DNA of 64,000 bases from Cristatella mucedo (Eukaryota > Bryozoa > Phylactolaemata > Cristatellidae): positions 4,713,501-4,777,500 of the forward strand of contig WPIO01000021.1 in the NCBI GenBank assembly GCA_009760855.2, written 5' to 3'. A program made the translations under genes and the position numbers. Of the stretch, positions 1 through 13,061 are shown piece by piece. Position 1 is the first letter of the stretch; each line of letters starts with the position of its first letter. The notes beneath the pieces were generated by a model. That model saw only the letters and a program-made list of their open reading frames with translations, ran no database searches and was not told the origin of the DNA.

Positions 1-940
1 GCATGGTAATCAACGGCAGTGGAAGTGGCTCAGCTCAAAGCCGTAATCCGCTACAATCCACAGTAAGTTTACTAGAAACTAACTGTGCGAAGCTCCAAAT
101 CTCATGGCATATACAATGTCACTGCGTTCAAAGTGCAGTCGTCTAGGTTATAAGTTATTTTGCACGTACATTTCGCTTGACAATGCAAGGCAATCGACCG
201 CAATGACCCGGGCCATTATCGCAGTGCATTTAAAGCGACCAGAATTGGATGCTCCAATTTTCGTTGCAGATAGAATGTTACATGTTTGAAGTATGCCCGC
301 ATAGTTTCAATCCGCTGTGCACGTTAAATCGCGAACTATCACGTGGTAATCGACCGCAGTGACCCGGACATCCAGCGGCTCTTCTGCAAAGGCTCCACGT
401 GCGTCGGTGTCAACAAAAAGGAAAACGTCGGCAAAGAAGCGTTCGCCGCTTCCTAAAAGGCGGCTGTCTATCCTCGGCGGCACTGGAAATTATTCCCTAT
501 TCCGCTAAGGCCGCTAATTGCAATTGGGGATTTGACAAATGACACATTTTTTAAGTTGTTTTCGTCGCCACCGGCTGTCTCTGTACGCCACAAGTGCGGC
601 ACAAGCCGCAAGTGCTCGAACTTAGAAAATGGATTTGAACTTGGACGGGCTTTTTAAAGGGTGGCCATTGCATTCCTGCAGCTTAACTCTGTGCCCTACA
701 TATATCTGTGCCTCTCTGCACTACGCCCAATAGTACGCCTGCAGCTGCCCGTGGCACTTCCGTGGCTTCCGGTTTGGCGGAGCTGAGTTGGCCGCAACTG
801 GAAAGCCGGCCGCTTTGTGTCGAGTGCGAGTTTTACGCTTGCGCGCTGATGTCCTTTGTGTTGGCCAGTTTGGTTAGAGGGCAACAAATCAATGGCGGAC
901 TTTAAACTTGCAGCCATCTGCCAATTCGCCACCCACTCGT
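1..940. other. No gene seen
   Basis: Unassigned DNA. A short phrase like GGTAATCGACCGCAGTGACC recurs diverged near 5, 187 and 345, suggesting an old dispersed or tandem repeat. No coding signal. Confidence 0.5.
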
Positions 941-1090
941 TGAATGAATGTATCAAGTAGAGATCAAGCATAGGCAGAAGCTAAAAGGAAAAGGCGTTCG
1001 CGCCAGCAGATTCCGATGTCCGACTGCGTCAATAAATGTGTGTGCATTCAAACTGCAGGTTTTGGCTCCGCAAGCAGCAGCCCGAGCAAG

Positions 1091-1094
<4 letters not shown>

Positions 1095-1128
<34 letters not shown>
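1095..1128 (+). repeat. (CTG)n triplet repeat
   Basis: About eleven CTG/TGC units in a GC-rich stretch. Frames across it give poly-Leu or poly-Cys and no convincing protein. Confidence 0.9.
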
Positions 1129-1129
<1 letters not shown>

Positions 1130-1504
1130 GGTGTGGTCCGCCGCCGGGATGCGGAGTTCGAATCGGCTGCTCCGTTGCTTACGTGACCTCTCGCCGACAT
1201 GCCTGTGTCGGACGACGGGGGAGGGGGTGCGGAGGTCTTACCCTTTTTATCTTTTACACAAACAACCGCATCAAAAATAAAGGTAAGACGCTGAAAGCAT
1301 GTAAAACATGCTAGGAATATCCAGTTGTCCTGACTGCAACGATGGGCTTCCTTCCAGTGTCAAAGCGTTGCAGTGCAAGGTCTAAATACCTAGACAAAAA
1401 GATCAAGCAGGGAGTGCTTCGGTGAAAGCTCAAGTTACTGATTAAGCTGGCGATGCATGATTTTGTAGACGAGGAAATGAAAGTGACTTACCAGTATATA
1501 AGGT

Positions 1505-1593
1505 AATAATAATGATAATAGTGATAAAATAATGAGACATTTATATAGCGAAGTCAGAGAACGAAAGCTCTTTTTACGCACTTGACATACTCA
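1505..1593 (-). mobile_element. LINE A 3'-tail fragment
   Basis: An (AAT)n-rich start is followed by diverged ATATAGCG...AGAGAACGAAAGCTC, the reverse complement of the shared LINE A/SINE 3' tail. It directly abuts a SINE-A copy. Confidence 0.5.
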
Positions 1594-1599
1594 TTTGAC

Positions 1600-1753
1600 C
1601 GCCTCTGTTATATAGCGACAGAAGAGCCTTTACGGCTATCACCACCGTTTGCAGCGGCGATAAAGAATCACCCACTGCAGCATTCGAACTCACGACCTCA
1701 GTCCCGAGGTCGAGAAAAGCTACCGCCATACCTAGTGTGCCATCACGGCTCAC
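1600..1753 (-). mobile_element. SINE-A, tRNA-derived
   Basis: On the minus strand: a tRNA-like head with GATGGCACACTAGGTATGGC (A-box region) and GAGTTCGAATGC (B-box, near GGTTCGAATCC), then a body with GGTGGTGATAGCC and an end TCTTCTGTCGCTATATAAC. Further copies lie near 5795, 16035, 31010, 34267 and 59588. RNA polymerase III promoters are expected in the head. Confidence 0.75.
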
Positions 1754-2044
1754 ATAAGAAACGCAGAAAGTAAGCCAATTGTTTAGTGATGATGTGAGCA
1801 ATTTCATCTCGCATGAGCACCCAAGAATATTTCACTCCGGTAGAGCTAGGAGCAGCTAAATTTTCAGCTTCTTCATAAAATTCAAGTCAGTGAACGTGGT
1901 GAGGTCAGTCGAAAGTGAGTTTTAGTCTCATGGAGCGTAAGGAGCTTTTCCTCTGGATTTCTGGTTGGTGAGAGGCGCAGCTCGACGACTGGAGTCGCAC
2001 CGTCGCTCGGGCGGCCACGGTGGTAGTAGTAGTCCGAAGTACTA

Positions 2045-2160
2045 TCTAATATAAATATAGTCCGAAATATATATAAATATATTTAAATATATATAAAATA
2101 TATAAATATATAATATATAATATATATTTATATATTATATAAACATATATATAATATACT
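2045..2160. repeat. AT-rich TATA-type simple repeat
   Basis: Imperfect ATAAATATATA runs between two copies of a TCCGAAGTACT phrase. Likely DNA-unwinding or slippage-prone sequence. Confidence 0.85.
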
Positions 2161-2167
2161 AAATATA

Positions 2168-2226
2168 GTCCGAAGTACTGTCTAATCAGGCCACGGTGCG
2201 TGGCCTGATTAGACAGTACTTCGGAC
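2168..2226. repeat. Perfect 28-bp inverted repeat with 3-bp loop
   Basis: Arms 2168-2195 and 2199-2226 are exact reverse complements (GTCCGAAGTACTGTCTAATC... and its complement) around GTG. The right arm is the broken end of a minus-strand LINE piece. Confidence 0.95.
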
Positions 2227-2505
2227 GAGCACGCCGGAGCAGAGAATAAAAGGACCTACACCGCAGATAAAGAACCTCAAAAAGTCAATACGCTGCTTGA
2301 AGGGGAGCCAGTGCAGAGGGTGAAAAATGGTCAGCGAGTTACAAAAGTCTATGTGCAATCTCATGATTGTGCGGACCGGCTTTTTTGTGGTATCCTCTTC
2401 CAAGCGAGTCCGAGTTTTTTTGTAATCTTGCGTACCTAAAAGTAGACAGACTTGAATATGGAGCTCGTGTGGTCTCCTAGTAAAAAGTCATTTTGGAAGC
2501 TCAAA
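2199..2505 (-). mobile_element. LINE A reverse-transcriptase fragment
   Basis: The minus strand is homologous to the RT C-terminal region of the copies at 50 and 54 kb: a GCCTGATTAGACAG block, a CTGGCTCCCCTTCAAGCAGC block and a GTAGACAGACTTGAATATGG block. It is diverged and frame-broken. Confidence 0.6.
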
Positions 2506-2519
2506 TTTCTGATTAATGG

Positions 2520-3385
2520 TGGCGATGCGTGATTTTGTGGACGAGAGAATGATAGTGGCTAGCACTATGCATTGCATTAAGATAATAATAATAGTGATAA
2601 TAATAATTACTGATAACAAATGTGGTAAGCGAAATTAGACCCTTAATTTATCTCTTGTTTTGTCGATTTTTACACGGTCAAACGCTGTGACCAGGACAGG
2701 AAACAGTCGTCTCAATAAGTTCAGCTGATCTACGATTCCGTTTGTAAGATTGTGTCAAGTTCACATGGGATTTTCTTCGAGTGCTATTGCCGTATGGGCT
2801 ATCTTGATTAAATTGACCGCGTATTGTTTATGGTCCGTAGACCAGGCCGAAACTTGACGGTGAGCTAGGGAAAAACTCTGCAATGACACAATATTTTGGG
2901 CGCTAAACAGTAGATATAGGAGTGCACCATTTGAAATGGTAATTCGGGTTTCTTAGAGCTTATGTGCGGTGGATTGAAGTAGATCAGAGGAGATTGCCGT
3001 GACTGCTGTTGCCAGTCAAAGTGAGACTCTCCATCCCATCGTGTTGCCAATGCATAATCTGTTGAATAGTGACTTATTAGACTTTCAAACTAATGAGAAT
3101 GATGCTATGGCATCTCGAAGTTGAAAAAACGTTATTTCTCTTAGAATCGTGCTGCGGAAAGGTACTTGGTAGAAAATTAAAGTTGATTTTATAAAGCGCT
3201 AAATATCCCGAATAGGCGCAGCAACTCACGGATAAGAACTAGGAAGCATACGTCTTTCTTAGTGCATGTATATCATTAGGGCATACCACAGTAATTGAGT
3301 AAGCGTAGCAGTAACGTTCCGGCCGTTTTGCCTAATCTATCCCAAATCTGGCCGAAGTCACTTGCTCCCCTCGAAAAATCTGTCA
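2520..3385. other. No gene seen
   Basis: AT-rich unassigned sequence, with a short (AAT)n patch near 2585. Nothing recognisable before the Gypsy-like remnant. Confidence 0.5.
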
Positions 3386-3389
3386 GAAC

Positions 3390-4210
3390 ATATCAGCATC
3401 GGATACGAGTTGACGGAGTACGTGCACAGCGAGCTCCTCTTGATTCGGTTGTCCGAAGCAACGACTTGCTGCAAGCAATCGTCGCTTTCCCTCCCGTCAT
3501 GGAGGTATCCTGTACCGGCGTCATTGAACTAGGAGTGTTTGCGTAGGCAAGGAGCGGGGTCTGCTTATTTACGAAGCAGGAATTAATTGTATCGTAGTCA
3601 AGACTCAATGCCGATGGGCATTAGAAAGCTATGCGTAACGGAATAGCTCAATAAGTGGAGACTCGTTCAGGGGCTACGTACCTGTTGAACTAGTTCTATA
3701 ATAGGGCTATTGAGACCTAGAAATTTGATTACTTGACGTAATTTCCTCGCCCAACAATGAGTTGAAGAATAAAGGATCTGACTTGTTGTGATCTCTGAGC
3801 CTTCCAAATACGCACCGAGAGCAAACGAGTGTGAAGGCATGGCCAAGCAGCATTTCTCCGAGGTTCCGGGTCTCAATCCAGCATTGCGAAACTCTGCTAA
3901 TTTTACCCCATTTGTCCCAGAGGATATTTATCGTCAAGGACGAGGTGTATACCTCTTTCGCCAAAACCTGCCCGGCCCTTATAGATTCGACAAACTGCAG
4001 AACGTTTTCTACTGGAGACTGTGCTCGCTGCTTAGGATTTTCATTGCTTTTAACAGCTGCTCCTGCTCCTCTGCAGTTATAGTTTGATATCAAGTAATTG
4101 CTCTGCCAGAACTTACTGGATATCTCAATGGACCAGCATTTACTCAGTTTTTTCTGCGCTAGTGAGTCACTGAAAGAAGGCTTGGTCATACACTGCATGT
4201 ACGCCCACAC
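3390..4210 (-). pseudogene. Decayed Gypsy-type (Ty3) Pol fragment
   Basis: Minus-strand frames carry two RT landmarks in order and at roughly the usual spacing. First comes KCCLAMPSHSFALGAYLEG with RKLRQVIKFLGLN (compare KCxFG...FLGH and VRQLRxFLGLVNYYRRF). About 95 residues later comes LAYANTPSSMTPVQDTSMTG (compare LAYPD...TDAS). Frames shift and stops intervene, so it is dead. Assignment rests on these motif matches. Confidence 0.45.
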
Positions 4211-4764
4211 GAAGAGTACGTACGGTTGGTATTACAGCCTGAGTTTGCTAATAACGTCATATTTTGACTAGCCAAGAAGTGTATCGAGCGCCAGAAACCA
4301 ATTTTGTTCTGAAAAACCTATACGACCAGTCAATCATCGTAGGAGCACGCTAGGACCTTTGCTTTGTAGGGCGCACTTACAGATGAAGCTACCGCGGAAC
4401 GCGTAGCTATTGCCTGCTTGAAAGCATTGTATACGTAGTGCTAGCGGAATCGGTAGCCTCCTTCGGCACAAACATTAAAATTGTGTATCTATCAGATAAT
4501 TCGTTGAGAAGATCTTGACTTACTTCGGTCGTGCTTACTGGTTGATCTGGATGGTCTTCGTAACGTGGCCATGCTAGTCCTTACTCGCCGCTCATACTAC
4601 TAGATCTGTCACCAATACATTTTCGAAAGATATGTGATATTCTGAGCGCGTATGCATCGAACAATAACTCTGGAAATAGCGTCTTGCAGCATCAGATAAC
4701 ATGCATCTGAATGCAAAGCCACGGAGGCGGTGAATGTTGAGCCCCCTGGCCTTGACAGGTGGTG
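4211..4764. other. Unassigned 5' flank of the DCX gene
   Basis: No repeat or coding signal recognised. Upstream promoter or 5' UTR exons of the DCX gene could lie here. Confidence 0.4.
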
Positions 4765-4777
4765 GGTGCTTAGCAAC
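4765..4777 (+). promoter_or_regulatory. X-box-like (RFX) motif upstream of the DCX gene
   Basis: GGTGCT-T-AGCAAC fits the RFX consensus RYYNYY-N(1-3)-RRNRAC with one mismatch (second base). It is about 110 bp before ATG 4888. RFX factors drive many ciliary genes, so a site here would suit a DCDC2-like gene. A single motif with a mismatch can easily be chance. Confidence 0.3.
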
Positions 4778-4887
4778 GGCGGATGAGTCAAAGCTTCCCA
4801 CAATTCCAGGGGAAAGCAAATCGGTCCTGATAACTGCGTACCTACTTGCCAGCGATAGCTGAGCAAGCTAATGCCGCCTTGCGTACG

Positions 4888-5210
4888 ATGCTGATGGCTG
4901 AGACGGACGTCGCCGAAGGTGCTGAGCCCAGGCTGCTGCCTTACATAGGAAAGGTGGAGGTTGCAAAGAAAGTCCATATTTACGCGAACGGTGACAAGTT
5001 CTTTGCGGGAAGGAACTTCGTCTTGAATCGCCGACAACTGAGGAGCTTCGACGCGTTCCTCAATCAGGTTACATCGGCACTGAAGCCCAATTTCGGCGCT
5101 GTAAGAACAATCAGGACACCGAATCAAGGTCATAGGGTCGATGACCTAGCCGCGCTGGAAAGCGGCAAGTCGTATGTGGCTAGCGGCCAAGAGAAGTTTG
5201 TCAAGCTCGG
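4888..5210 (+). CDS. Exon 1: start codon and first doublecortin domain
   Basis: The frame reads MLMAETD, then a DCX domain with [13 protein letters not shown] (the NGD signature), [28 protein letters not shown] and [16 protein letters not shown]. These match the order and spacing of DCX domains, and the GHRV and YVASGQEKF segments are most like DCDC2. An in-frame TAA at 4831 means translation starts at ATG 4888 or ATG 4894, unless an acceptor near 4852 (TTGCCAG) brings in an upstream exon. The exon ends in CTCGG before donor GTAAGA (5211), phase 2. The start is less certain than the domain. Confidence 0.87.
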
Positions 5211-8200
5211 GTAAGACGCTTGACCGCTAATGGCTAGCACAAGCACCCGGTGAGATTAAAGAAACAGGCGCTTCCGGGAATCGCAAGTTCAGTTAGATAG
5301 GCATTGTAAAGCTACAGCCAGAAACGACAGGGTCTGGTTTTAACAGGTATGATCAGATCGCTACGTCAGTGCAGAAGTCCGGCAACGCAGGTCAAGCACT
5401 GTCGCCAAGAGAGGTGAGGGCTAGGCATCTTCATAGGCTCAGCTCAGCTTAATTCCATCTGCAAGATTGCGTTGCGTATGCGAGCTCCCCCCCCCCTGAG
5501 TGCTACTGTCATCTGGAGTGAATTTAGTTGGCCTCGTGTCGGCAGTGAGACATCGCTACCATCATCATCTTCCTCTCTCTCTCTCTCTCTCCCCATCTCG
5601 TGTTGCCTGGATAGTGCTTCTAGGTGCATCATTTTTCTACATTACAGAGGACCAGTCCCGGTAGTTATAAAATGCATTCGTACAGTCTTTCCCCGATCTC
5701 CCCGAGTTCGCGTTTGGACATTCTCTGGAATGGGTCATCGCTCAGTAGATGGCAAAGGGATGTTGCCCCTTGGTCTTTTGCGTGGAGGTCCTCAGGTGCT
5801 CGCTCTTCACGAACCAGGTTGGGTTTTAGTGCTGCAGTGGGTGAGTCTTAATTGCCCACTGCAAGTGGTGGTGATAGCCGTGGAGGCTCTTCTGCTGCTA
5901 TACAAACGAGCCTATTAAATAAGCTCAGCTTTACTTTAAGTTTATCTCACTTTTCATAATTCTCGCGATTTCATTTGCATACTCTGTAATGGTATTTTCT
6001 GATTCGGACTAACGGCAAACCTCGATGGTGCCGCCACGCCCGTAGCATGACTATACTCTTCAGGTGGATACGCTAGAAGCACCAGCATTGTGCCGGCTCA
6101 TATATAGCACTCAACGCCTCGGCCGGAGCATGCACGTGGTTATCGTCATCGGCCCGGCAAGCAAAGTCTTGCTACATGCAGCCTTTAGTCGGTTAGTCAG
6201 TGGTAGCACGGCTGTTGACTTGTTGCTAGGGCTATGCTCTCGGGCTGCCACTGCTCGCGTAACCTGAGACGAGCGAGCGAGGCTGGCTGGGTGGCTTCTG
6301 GTCGGCCGACTTCTGGTCGGCCATCGGGTCAGTCATGCTACCCTGGAGCTCCGGAGTGAGCTCGGAGGATCAATGCTGAATAATGCTTTCTCGATGCCTC
6401 TTGCTGTCGCCTAAAGTACGTCGTCGGTTCTTCCATCGGCTACGAGTGTGCTGTATGAATAGATCCAGCCGACCAATGCAAATAGGCCAATAACGGACCA
6501 ATAACGTGTATGTTGTTGCATAGGACGTCAATCTGGCCATTTAGCTATTTCGCGAACGCAAAGGCAAGAATAGGAAAGGCCAGTTAACGATCGCTGACTC
6601 GACTTTTGCCATAAAGACACGGTCTGTAGAGCTTTGCGTGCTTTGGGGACCACTACTTTTGCCAGCACCACCGCACGCACTATCTGCCTTGCTTATGCTT
6701 AGTCACTATCCGTACGCTCTGCACACACCTCAGGGCTTGGGCTCGCGATCTTGGTCGTTAAAGACAACCATATTACCTCTGGACAAAACCAGGGCGTCGC
6801 CTTGTTTTTGCACGAAAAGGTTTGCTCTTCTGATGAACTTGCTTCAGCGTGCACTTCTATCTCCGCTTATAACGATAAGAATCGCCTCTGCCAGCACATC
6901 CCCTGTTGAATCTGCACGTAATCTAGGTGTCCTGTTCCGAAGTGACCTTTTATTAGATGACCGCATCAGCTCCACTGTCAAGTCTTCCTACTTTTAGCTA
7001 CACAACATTGCCAAAATTTGGGCTTGCTTAGTTAGACAGGGATACTATATCCAAATTGGTCGATGCATTTGTAAGATCCCACCACAACTTCTGGAGCTCA
7101 GTTCTTGCTGGTCTCCCTGTGTGTGAAATCAGGGGCTTAAAGTTGGTGCAAAGCTCTGCAGCTAGGCTCGTCTGTCAGGAGCATCGCAATTGCCACATCA
7201 CACCACTTCTCGCCGACCTGCACTGGCTCCCAATCAAGCAGCCCATCGACTTCAAGGTTCTGCCACTTACTTTTAGGTCCATTTTTTTGGCTCCAGCCCA
7301 CCTGTCAGAACTAATCCCCACCGGACAAAGAACCGTAAAACCTACTGCTCTGACTCGATCGTCTAGCCATATCTCGTACAAATCTCGTACGAATCTCAAA
7401 CCATTGGAGACCGCGCCTTTAGTTTCAATGCTCCCAAAGCCTGGAACTCACTACCAACGCACGTCACAACGTCCCCTGACATGACGACATTTAAAAAGAA
7501 ACTTAAAACGCACCTGTTTATTACAGCATTTGGTGGGTCTTTGTGATTCATTCTTCGTTTGCATATACCTGTTCGTTCTTCGTTTGCATATACCTGCTTA
7601 CACTATTCCTGCTGATTGCGGATGTTACAGCTAATCATTTGGTAATGCTCGCTGTATAGCATCTGTAAAGTGCCTAGAAAGAGATTCAGTTTTCTGAGGG
7701 CGCTATACAAATGTGTTTTTATTATTGTTCACAGGGAAAAGCAAGTAGCAGTAATAACACAGCTAACATGTAGGTCATATTTGTTGCACTATCCATTAAT
7801 TGAGACTCATAGAGTGACGAGCCTGAATTGGCAGACGTTGCTCACTTATAGTTCATTTTTTTAAGCACCCGAAGAAAACTTAATTTGTATCCATGTGGCT
7901 TACATGTGCCACAAGGCTCGAGCCCACGACGGTTGCTCAATCAAGTGCATTATTATTATTGCTCTGCCTAGTACACAGTAGAGGCTGCTTTCTGGCTGGG
8001 CCATCCCAGTGCAGCCATGCTTGATATGCTCTTTCCAATCGCCTAAGCACAAGCACACTCCACCCTCAAAGGAGTCAGGCGACGTGACGAGCCCGAAAGC
8101 ACACCCGAGCCGCATCTGCCGTTTCGCTCTTTACCAGGCATGCACGGACATGCCTAGGACTTTGAGCTGTCGTTAGGCAACCGTGCTCGAGGCTGCCCGG

Positions 8201-8418
8201 CAACCTGCTCAGGTGACACTGAAGAAATACGAGCACAGCAGATCGCTTGCGCCATTAAGTAAAGTGAAAACGTCATGGCAAGATGGCCGACATACTACTT
8301 GAATAGTTATTTTTCGTATGTGCTTGGTTCTGCCAGACTACAGAATAGGATGGTGGAGTGCTGAACGATGGAATGCTTTCAAACGAACGGGGGGGGGCTA
8401 AAAATACTACTGGCTGAG

Positions 8419-8516
<98 letters not shown>

Positions 8517-8914
8517 TTAGTAGTGGCTAAACTGATGCTGCTGCCTCTTTTTACTTGTAGTCAGTCCTTAAAAGAAAAATCCAGGTGTCTGGACGCATCA
8601 AGAAGATTAAGCTCGAGCCGATCGCCGTCTAGTGAGTGTTGGCTCTGGCCTCTGCTCTTCGCGATTGGCTTCCGAGCGGTCGCTCGCCTGCCGCTGGCTG
8701 CGCGGCGGCGCCTCGAGCTGGGGCAGGAGCGCCGCCTGCGGCAGGCGCGAGATGCTCGCTCGCTCGGATCGGTTGCAGTGTCTATCCTAACGGCGAGAGC
8801 CGCGAGCCGCCCAAGCGTCTGCTCGTCCAGCCGTGGATCGTGCGCGGCGACTGGCAGGCCGTGCTCGCCCTGGTGAACGAGAAAGTGAAGCTGTCGGGCG
8901 CCGTGAGAAGGTGA

Positions 8915-9008
<94 letters not shown>

Positions 9009-10854
9009 TTTTTTATTTGGCTGCCGAAACTTGCTCTGGGAAAATGTGTGACTTTGTCACCGACCGCCGACAGTTGTTGGCTGTCGGACTGACTAACCTG
9101 TGATCTTTCGGAGCCTATCGTTGGCAATGCATATCTGAGGGCCACTGCCGCCGCCTCGGGCGGCTTCTAACAGGCAGGCTCTGTTATTATTTTCTTGCCT
9201 GCTGCCCGGCCGAAGCTTGCTGCAAGGTGCAGCTTAGCTTCAGGGAAGCTTTGGTAAAAGCAGGGGCCGCCTGAAGCCTGAAGTCCGGCCGTGCGCATTG
9301 ATGACGCTGCTACATTTTTATCCTTGCAGGCTCTTCGAGTTGGACAGCAAGCAAGAGGTTAGCAGCTTAAAGGAGCTGAAGAACGAGGGATCCTACGTGG
9401 CCGCAGCAAATGAAAAGTTCAAGGATGCCCAATATGGGGTCTCGTACAACGGTCTGTCTCCAAGTCTGCAACAGAAGCGGTACGGATTACTCTCTGCGAA
9501 ACCAGCTGTTATCGCATCCATATACAATAATAATAATAATGGCAGTAGTAGGAATAATAACAATAATCTTAACTGAGGTGTAAGAAGCTATAATGATCAG
9601 CTTGTGTGCTGATTAGAAACGCCCACCAATTAGAAAACTAGTAGAGCTGCATTACTACGCACGTCTACAAGAAGTGGAGTAGCCAGAGAAATTGCACTGG
9701 GAGACTGCTTCCCACATTCTTAGCGAGTGCTAACTCTGTGACATCATACAGCGGTCATTTCACAAGCAAGTGAACAGAACTCGTGACGCTCAAGCAAGCC
9801 CCTTAAGTGGAGAAGGGTTCATCTTACGGAAAACGGAAAAGACAGTGCAGAGGCTACTGCAGAGTGCAGAGGCTACCGCTGCTGCCGCTGTGCCTTCTAG
9901 TAGCTACTGCAAGACTCGCTGCTGCAAGCGAAAAGCAGCAGCGAGTAAAGGTCAACATGATGCTCGGTATCGTTAAAAATTAGGGCGCCTAAACGAGACC
10001 GTGACCTTGCTAACCTGACTGGTCGATGCATTGCCTCCTAAATAGCCGACCGGAGGTTTTCTCTACTGCAAAGCTCTACATACTGAGATTTTCCTTCGCG
10101 ATACATTCCTGATCACCACGCTATGCAAATGTACCTGATAAAATCCAAATTCCAGTGTATAAGCGAACTTTTTCTGAAAGTCGTCAGCTCATTAAGTAAC
10201 ACGTCTTAGTAGCGTATGTCGTCTGTGCAATGTGTGGAAAGCCGAGTAAGCAATATCGATGCAGTAGCAAATGTGTAGTTATTGTTAAACTAAACGGTGA
10301 TATTCAGTAGAATACCCGTTTTCTATAGAATGAGACGGAGAGTGAACTAGTCGAACGACTGAGCGTCCTTATCGATGACCTAGAAAATCGAGCACCGGAT
10401 ACAACGTTATGCGCCATCGTTTTTTGTGACTCATCTCAATTGCTGGAGGAGCGGGGTGCTTTAGTCGATGAGAGAAGACAATTTCGCTAGCTAATTTCTG
10501 TGGAGTCATGAGGTATATTGACGCCCTGTGTTACTACTCTGCATGTTCGCAAAGCTATAACAAAGCTTCGCGGCCTTTAAAAAATGAACGATTTTAACTG
10601 GCCAAGTAAGAAACAATAAGAGTTGACCTACATTGAAATTGTAACTCTTTGCGGAGATTTTCGCAGTAGGTAAAAATTAAATAAGATTAATTAGCAGTTC
10701 AACCTAGATGAGAACACAGTGGGTTGTACAACGAAATAAAGAATGCATCGGGGGTACATCATATATTTCGTTTGCGTGTTCGAGACAGCATGTATATTGT
10801 ATTTGAGTGCATATGTGATGTACATACCGTACATCATCTATATGTTTACCTGCA

Positions 10855-10941
<87 letters not shown>

Positions 10942-12973
10942 ATGCATGTGTGTGTGTGTGTATGCATATAAACAGTACGTGCATACAATATATTCAGGAT
11001 TTATATCATTCGCGTATATCTTTGTATACAGAGGATTTTTAACTATTTCTATGAAAATACATTTGCACATACAAATTATATGTGCCGGTAAAATGTGCAG
11101 AGACGAATTGAAATGGCAATAGCATTGCAGGTAACAAGCTGATTCTGCAGCCTCATTTATATAGGGGTAGAAGAGCAATAATAGCTACTGTAGAGATCGA
11201 ACCCACGACCGACGTTTGCGAGGAGTGAGCAGCTCACCTCTGCGATAAGACAAAAATGAATGGTTCCAACCGGATAGGAGTGCTTCTTAGATCGGTGCAC
11301 CAGTGATAACTGATCATCGGGCTCGTGTTTAGCGTTTCCAGACTATACATAGTCAAGAACAATTTCTTCGAAAATCAGCAGTATTCTCGACATTTATTTT
11401 ATCCAATAGAATGGCAAGTGATGGTGGCCAATGGCAGCGAATGTCCCTTCGCCAGGTCGCCAAGTTTAGCTCTTTTTTGCTGAAAAAATGGTTCAATCGG
11501 TAATAGTAAGAGCCTCTAGTTTCCTCCCGAAAACTGTACCATATACTAGCCGTTCCTTCTCGAGCTATATCACCTTATTGCGGCGCCCAGCCCTTTAAAT
11601 CTTCTGACTGATTGTTACGCTACGTTGTTTTCTGCGTTCTCTTATGGGTGTAATAATGTGCAATAATGTGCTGTGCAATAGTGACCAATGGCAGTGATAA
11701 CTGGAAATCAATCTCAGCACTATTCATGAGGGTTCGGATCATGCAACGACAATGATATTGTTGGTATATTGATACGATGGTATGTTGTTAATGGTGGTGT
11801 TGCTTTTTTTAATTTTTAATTTCGTATTCAGCCTATACAATTGAATTTTCGTCCATCTGTACGTGCATTCGTCCATTACAAAGAAGAATCTTCAACTAAC
11901 TATTAACTTCAAAAGACTTAATAATCGTAAGACTTCACGTAATCGGATTGCTCGTGGAACTATTCAATTTGGCCGGCGAATGGCATCACTGAGAGGGTGC
12001 CGGTGGGGTCCGGAGAGAAATCGGTTGCTCTGCAGAGAGGAGGGGTGCGGGCTGAGGCGCATGAGGAGGAGGGGGAAGCAGCTCGTCTATAAGCTTCCTA
12101 CCCACTTCAATCTCGACGGGCTCGATGCGCTGGTTATATAAATACAAGTGCCGTCAAAATGTTTAAGCAAGTGCCAGAAAAGCGGCAACTCTGCCGATTA
12201 AGACCTTTTCCGATGAAAGTGACTTCATATCTATTCCTCATTTTTTATGCGTGCAAAACGAAGCAGTTCCCACTGCATGCAAGAGCAGGATAAGAAAATA
12301 TTCTTCAAGAAATAACTTCCTAAAGTGTGAAAAAACGTGAAACGATAGCGTTTGCGTAGGCGGACATGGCTGCCGCAAGTATCAAAAGCTAAAGTGCTTC
12401 TGTTTGCCAAGCGTTATTTCAAGAGAGCCAGTTTAGATTTCAAAAGAACTTCAGCAGGAAGCAGCTTCAAGCTTCCGATTGCCGCCAACTTTGGAGGCGG
12501 CAGAGAGTAGCTAACAAGCTTGCTGGGCAAAGTAACAATGGGAATGCAATGCCTCCATGAAATGACGAATTTGGCGACTGCATTTTGTAGGCTACAATAA
12601 GATACGAATTGCATGAGAGATTTTTTATTTCAGAACAATTTTTTTGCAATAATATTTCAGAAGCAGTTGCAGCTCGGTATGCTGGAAATTAGGAAGTACT
12701 ATGGTTGCCCTTAGCTGAAAAACAAGCGATATGACAGGGCGACATACGAACGCGAGCTTTTAAAGAACGGATTTGCTCCTGCAAAAAATGCTTCTAGGAC
12801 ACCAACTTATAGCCGGGCCTAAGCTGAGCGACCAAGCCTCACCGAGTGGAGGTTACGCTAGCAGCATGTAACGCAAGTCGAGAGAGTACGTGGTGCTATG
12901 CCTCAACCACTCAATTTAAAATCAGGTCACACACAAGTGCACACGAATATACTCGTTCCCCAGAAGTACTCAA

Positions 12974-13061
<88 letters not shown>

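Noticed and set aside
1036..1314. Poly-Cys or poly-Leu protein across the CTG repeat
   Set aside because: Frames exist only because of the triplet repeat. No splice or domain support.
3707..4210. 167-residue minus-strand frame as a complete gene
   Set aside because: Motif matches to Gypsy RT span this and a neighbouring frame, so it is treated as one piece of a frameshifted remnant.
8561..9145. 194-residue minus-strand frame with poly-Ala
   Set aside because: It runs antisense to DCX exons 3-4 and through the (GGC)29 repeat.
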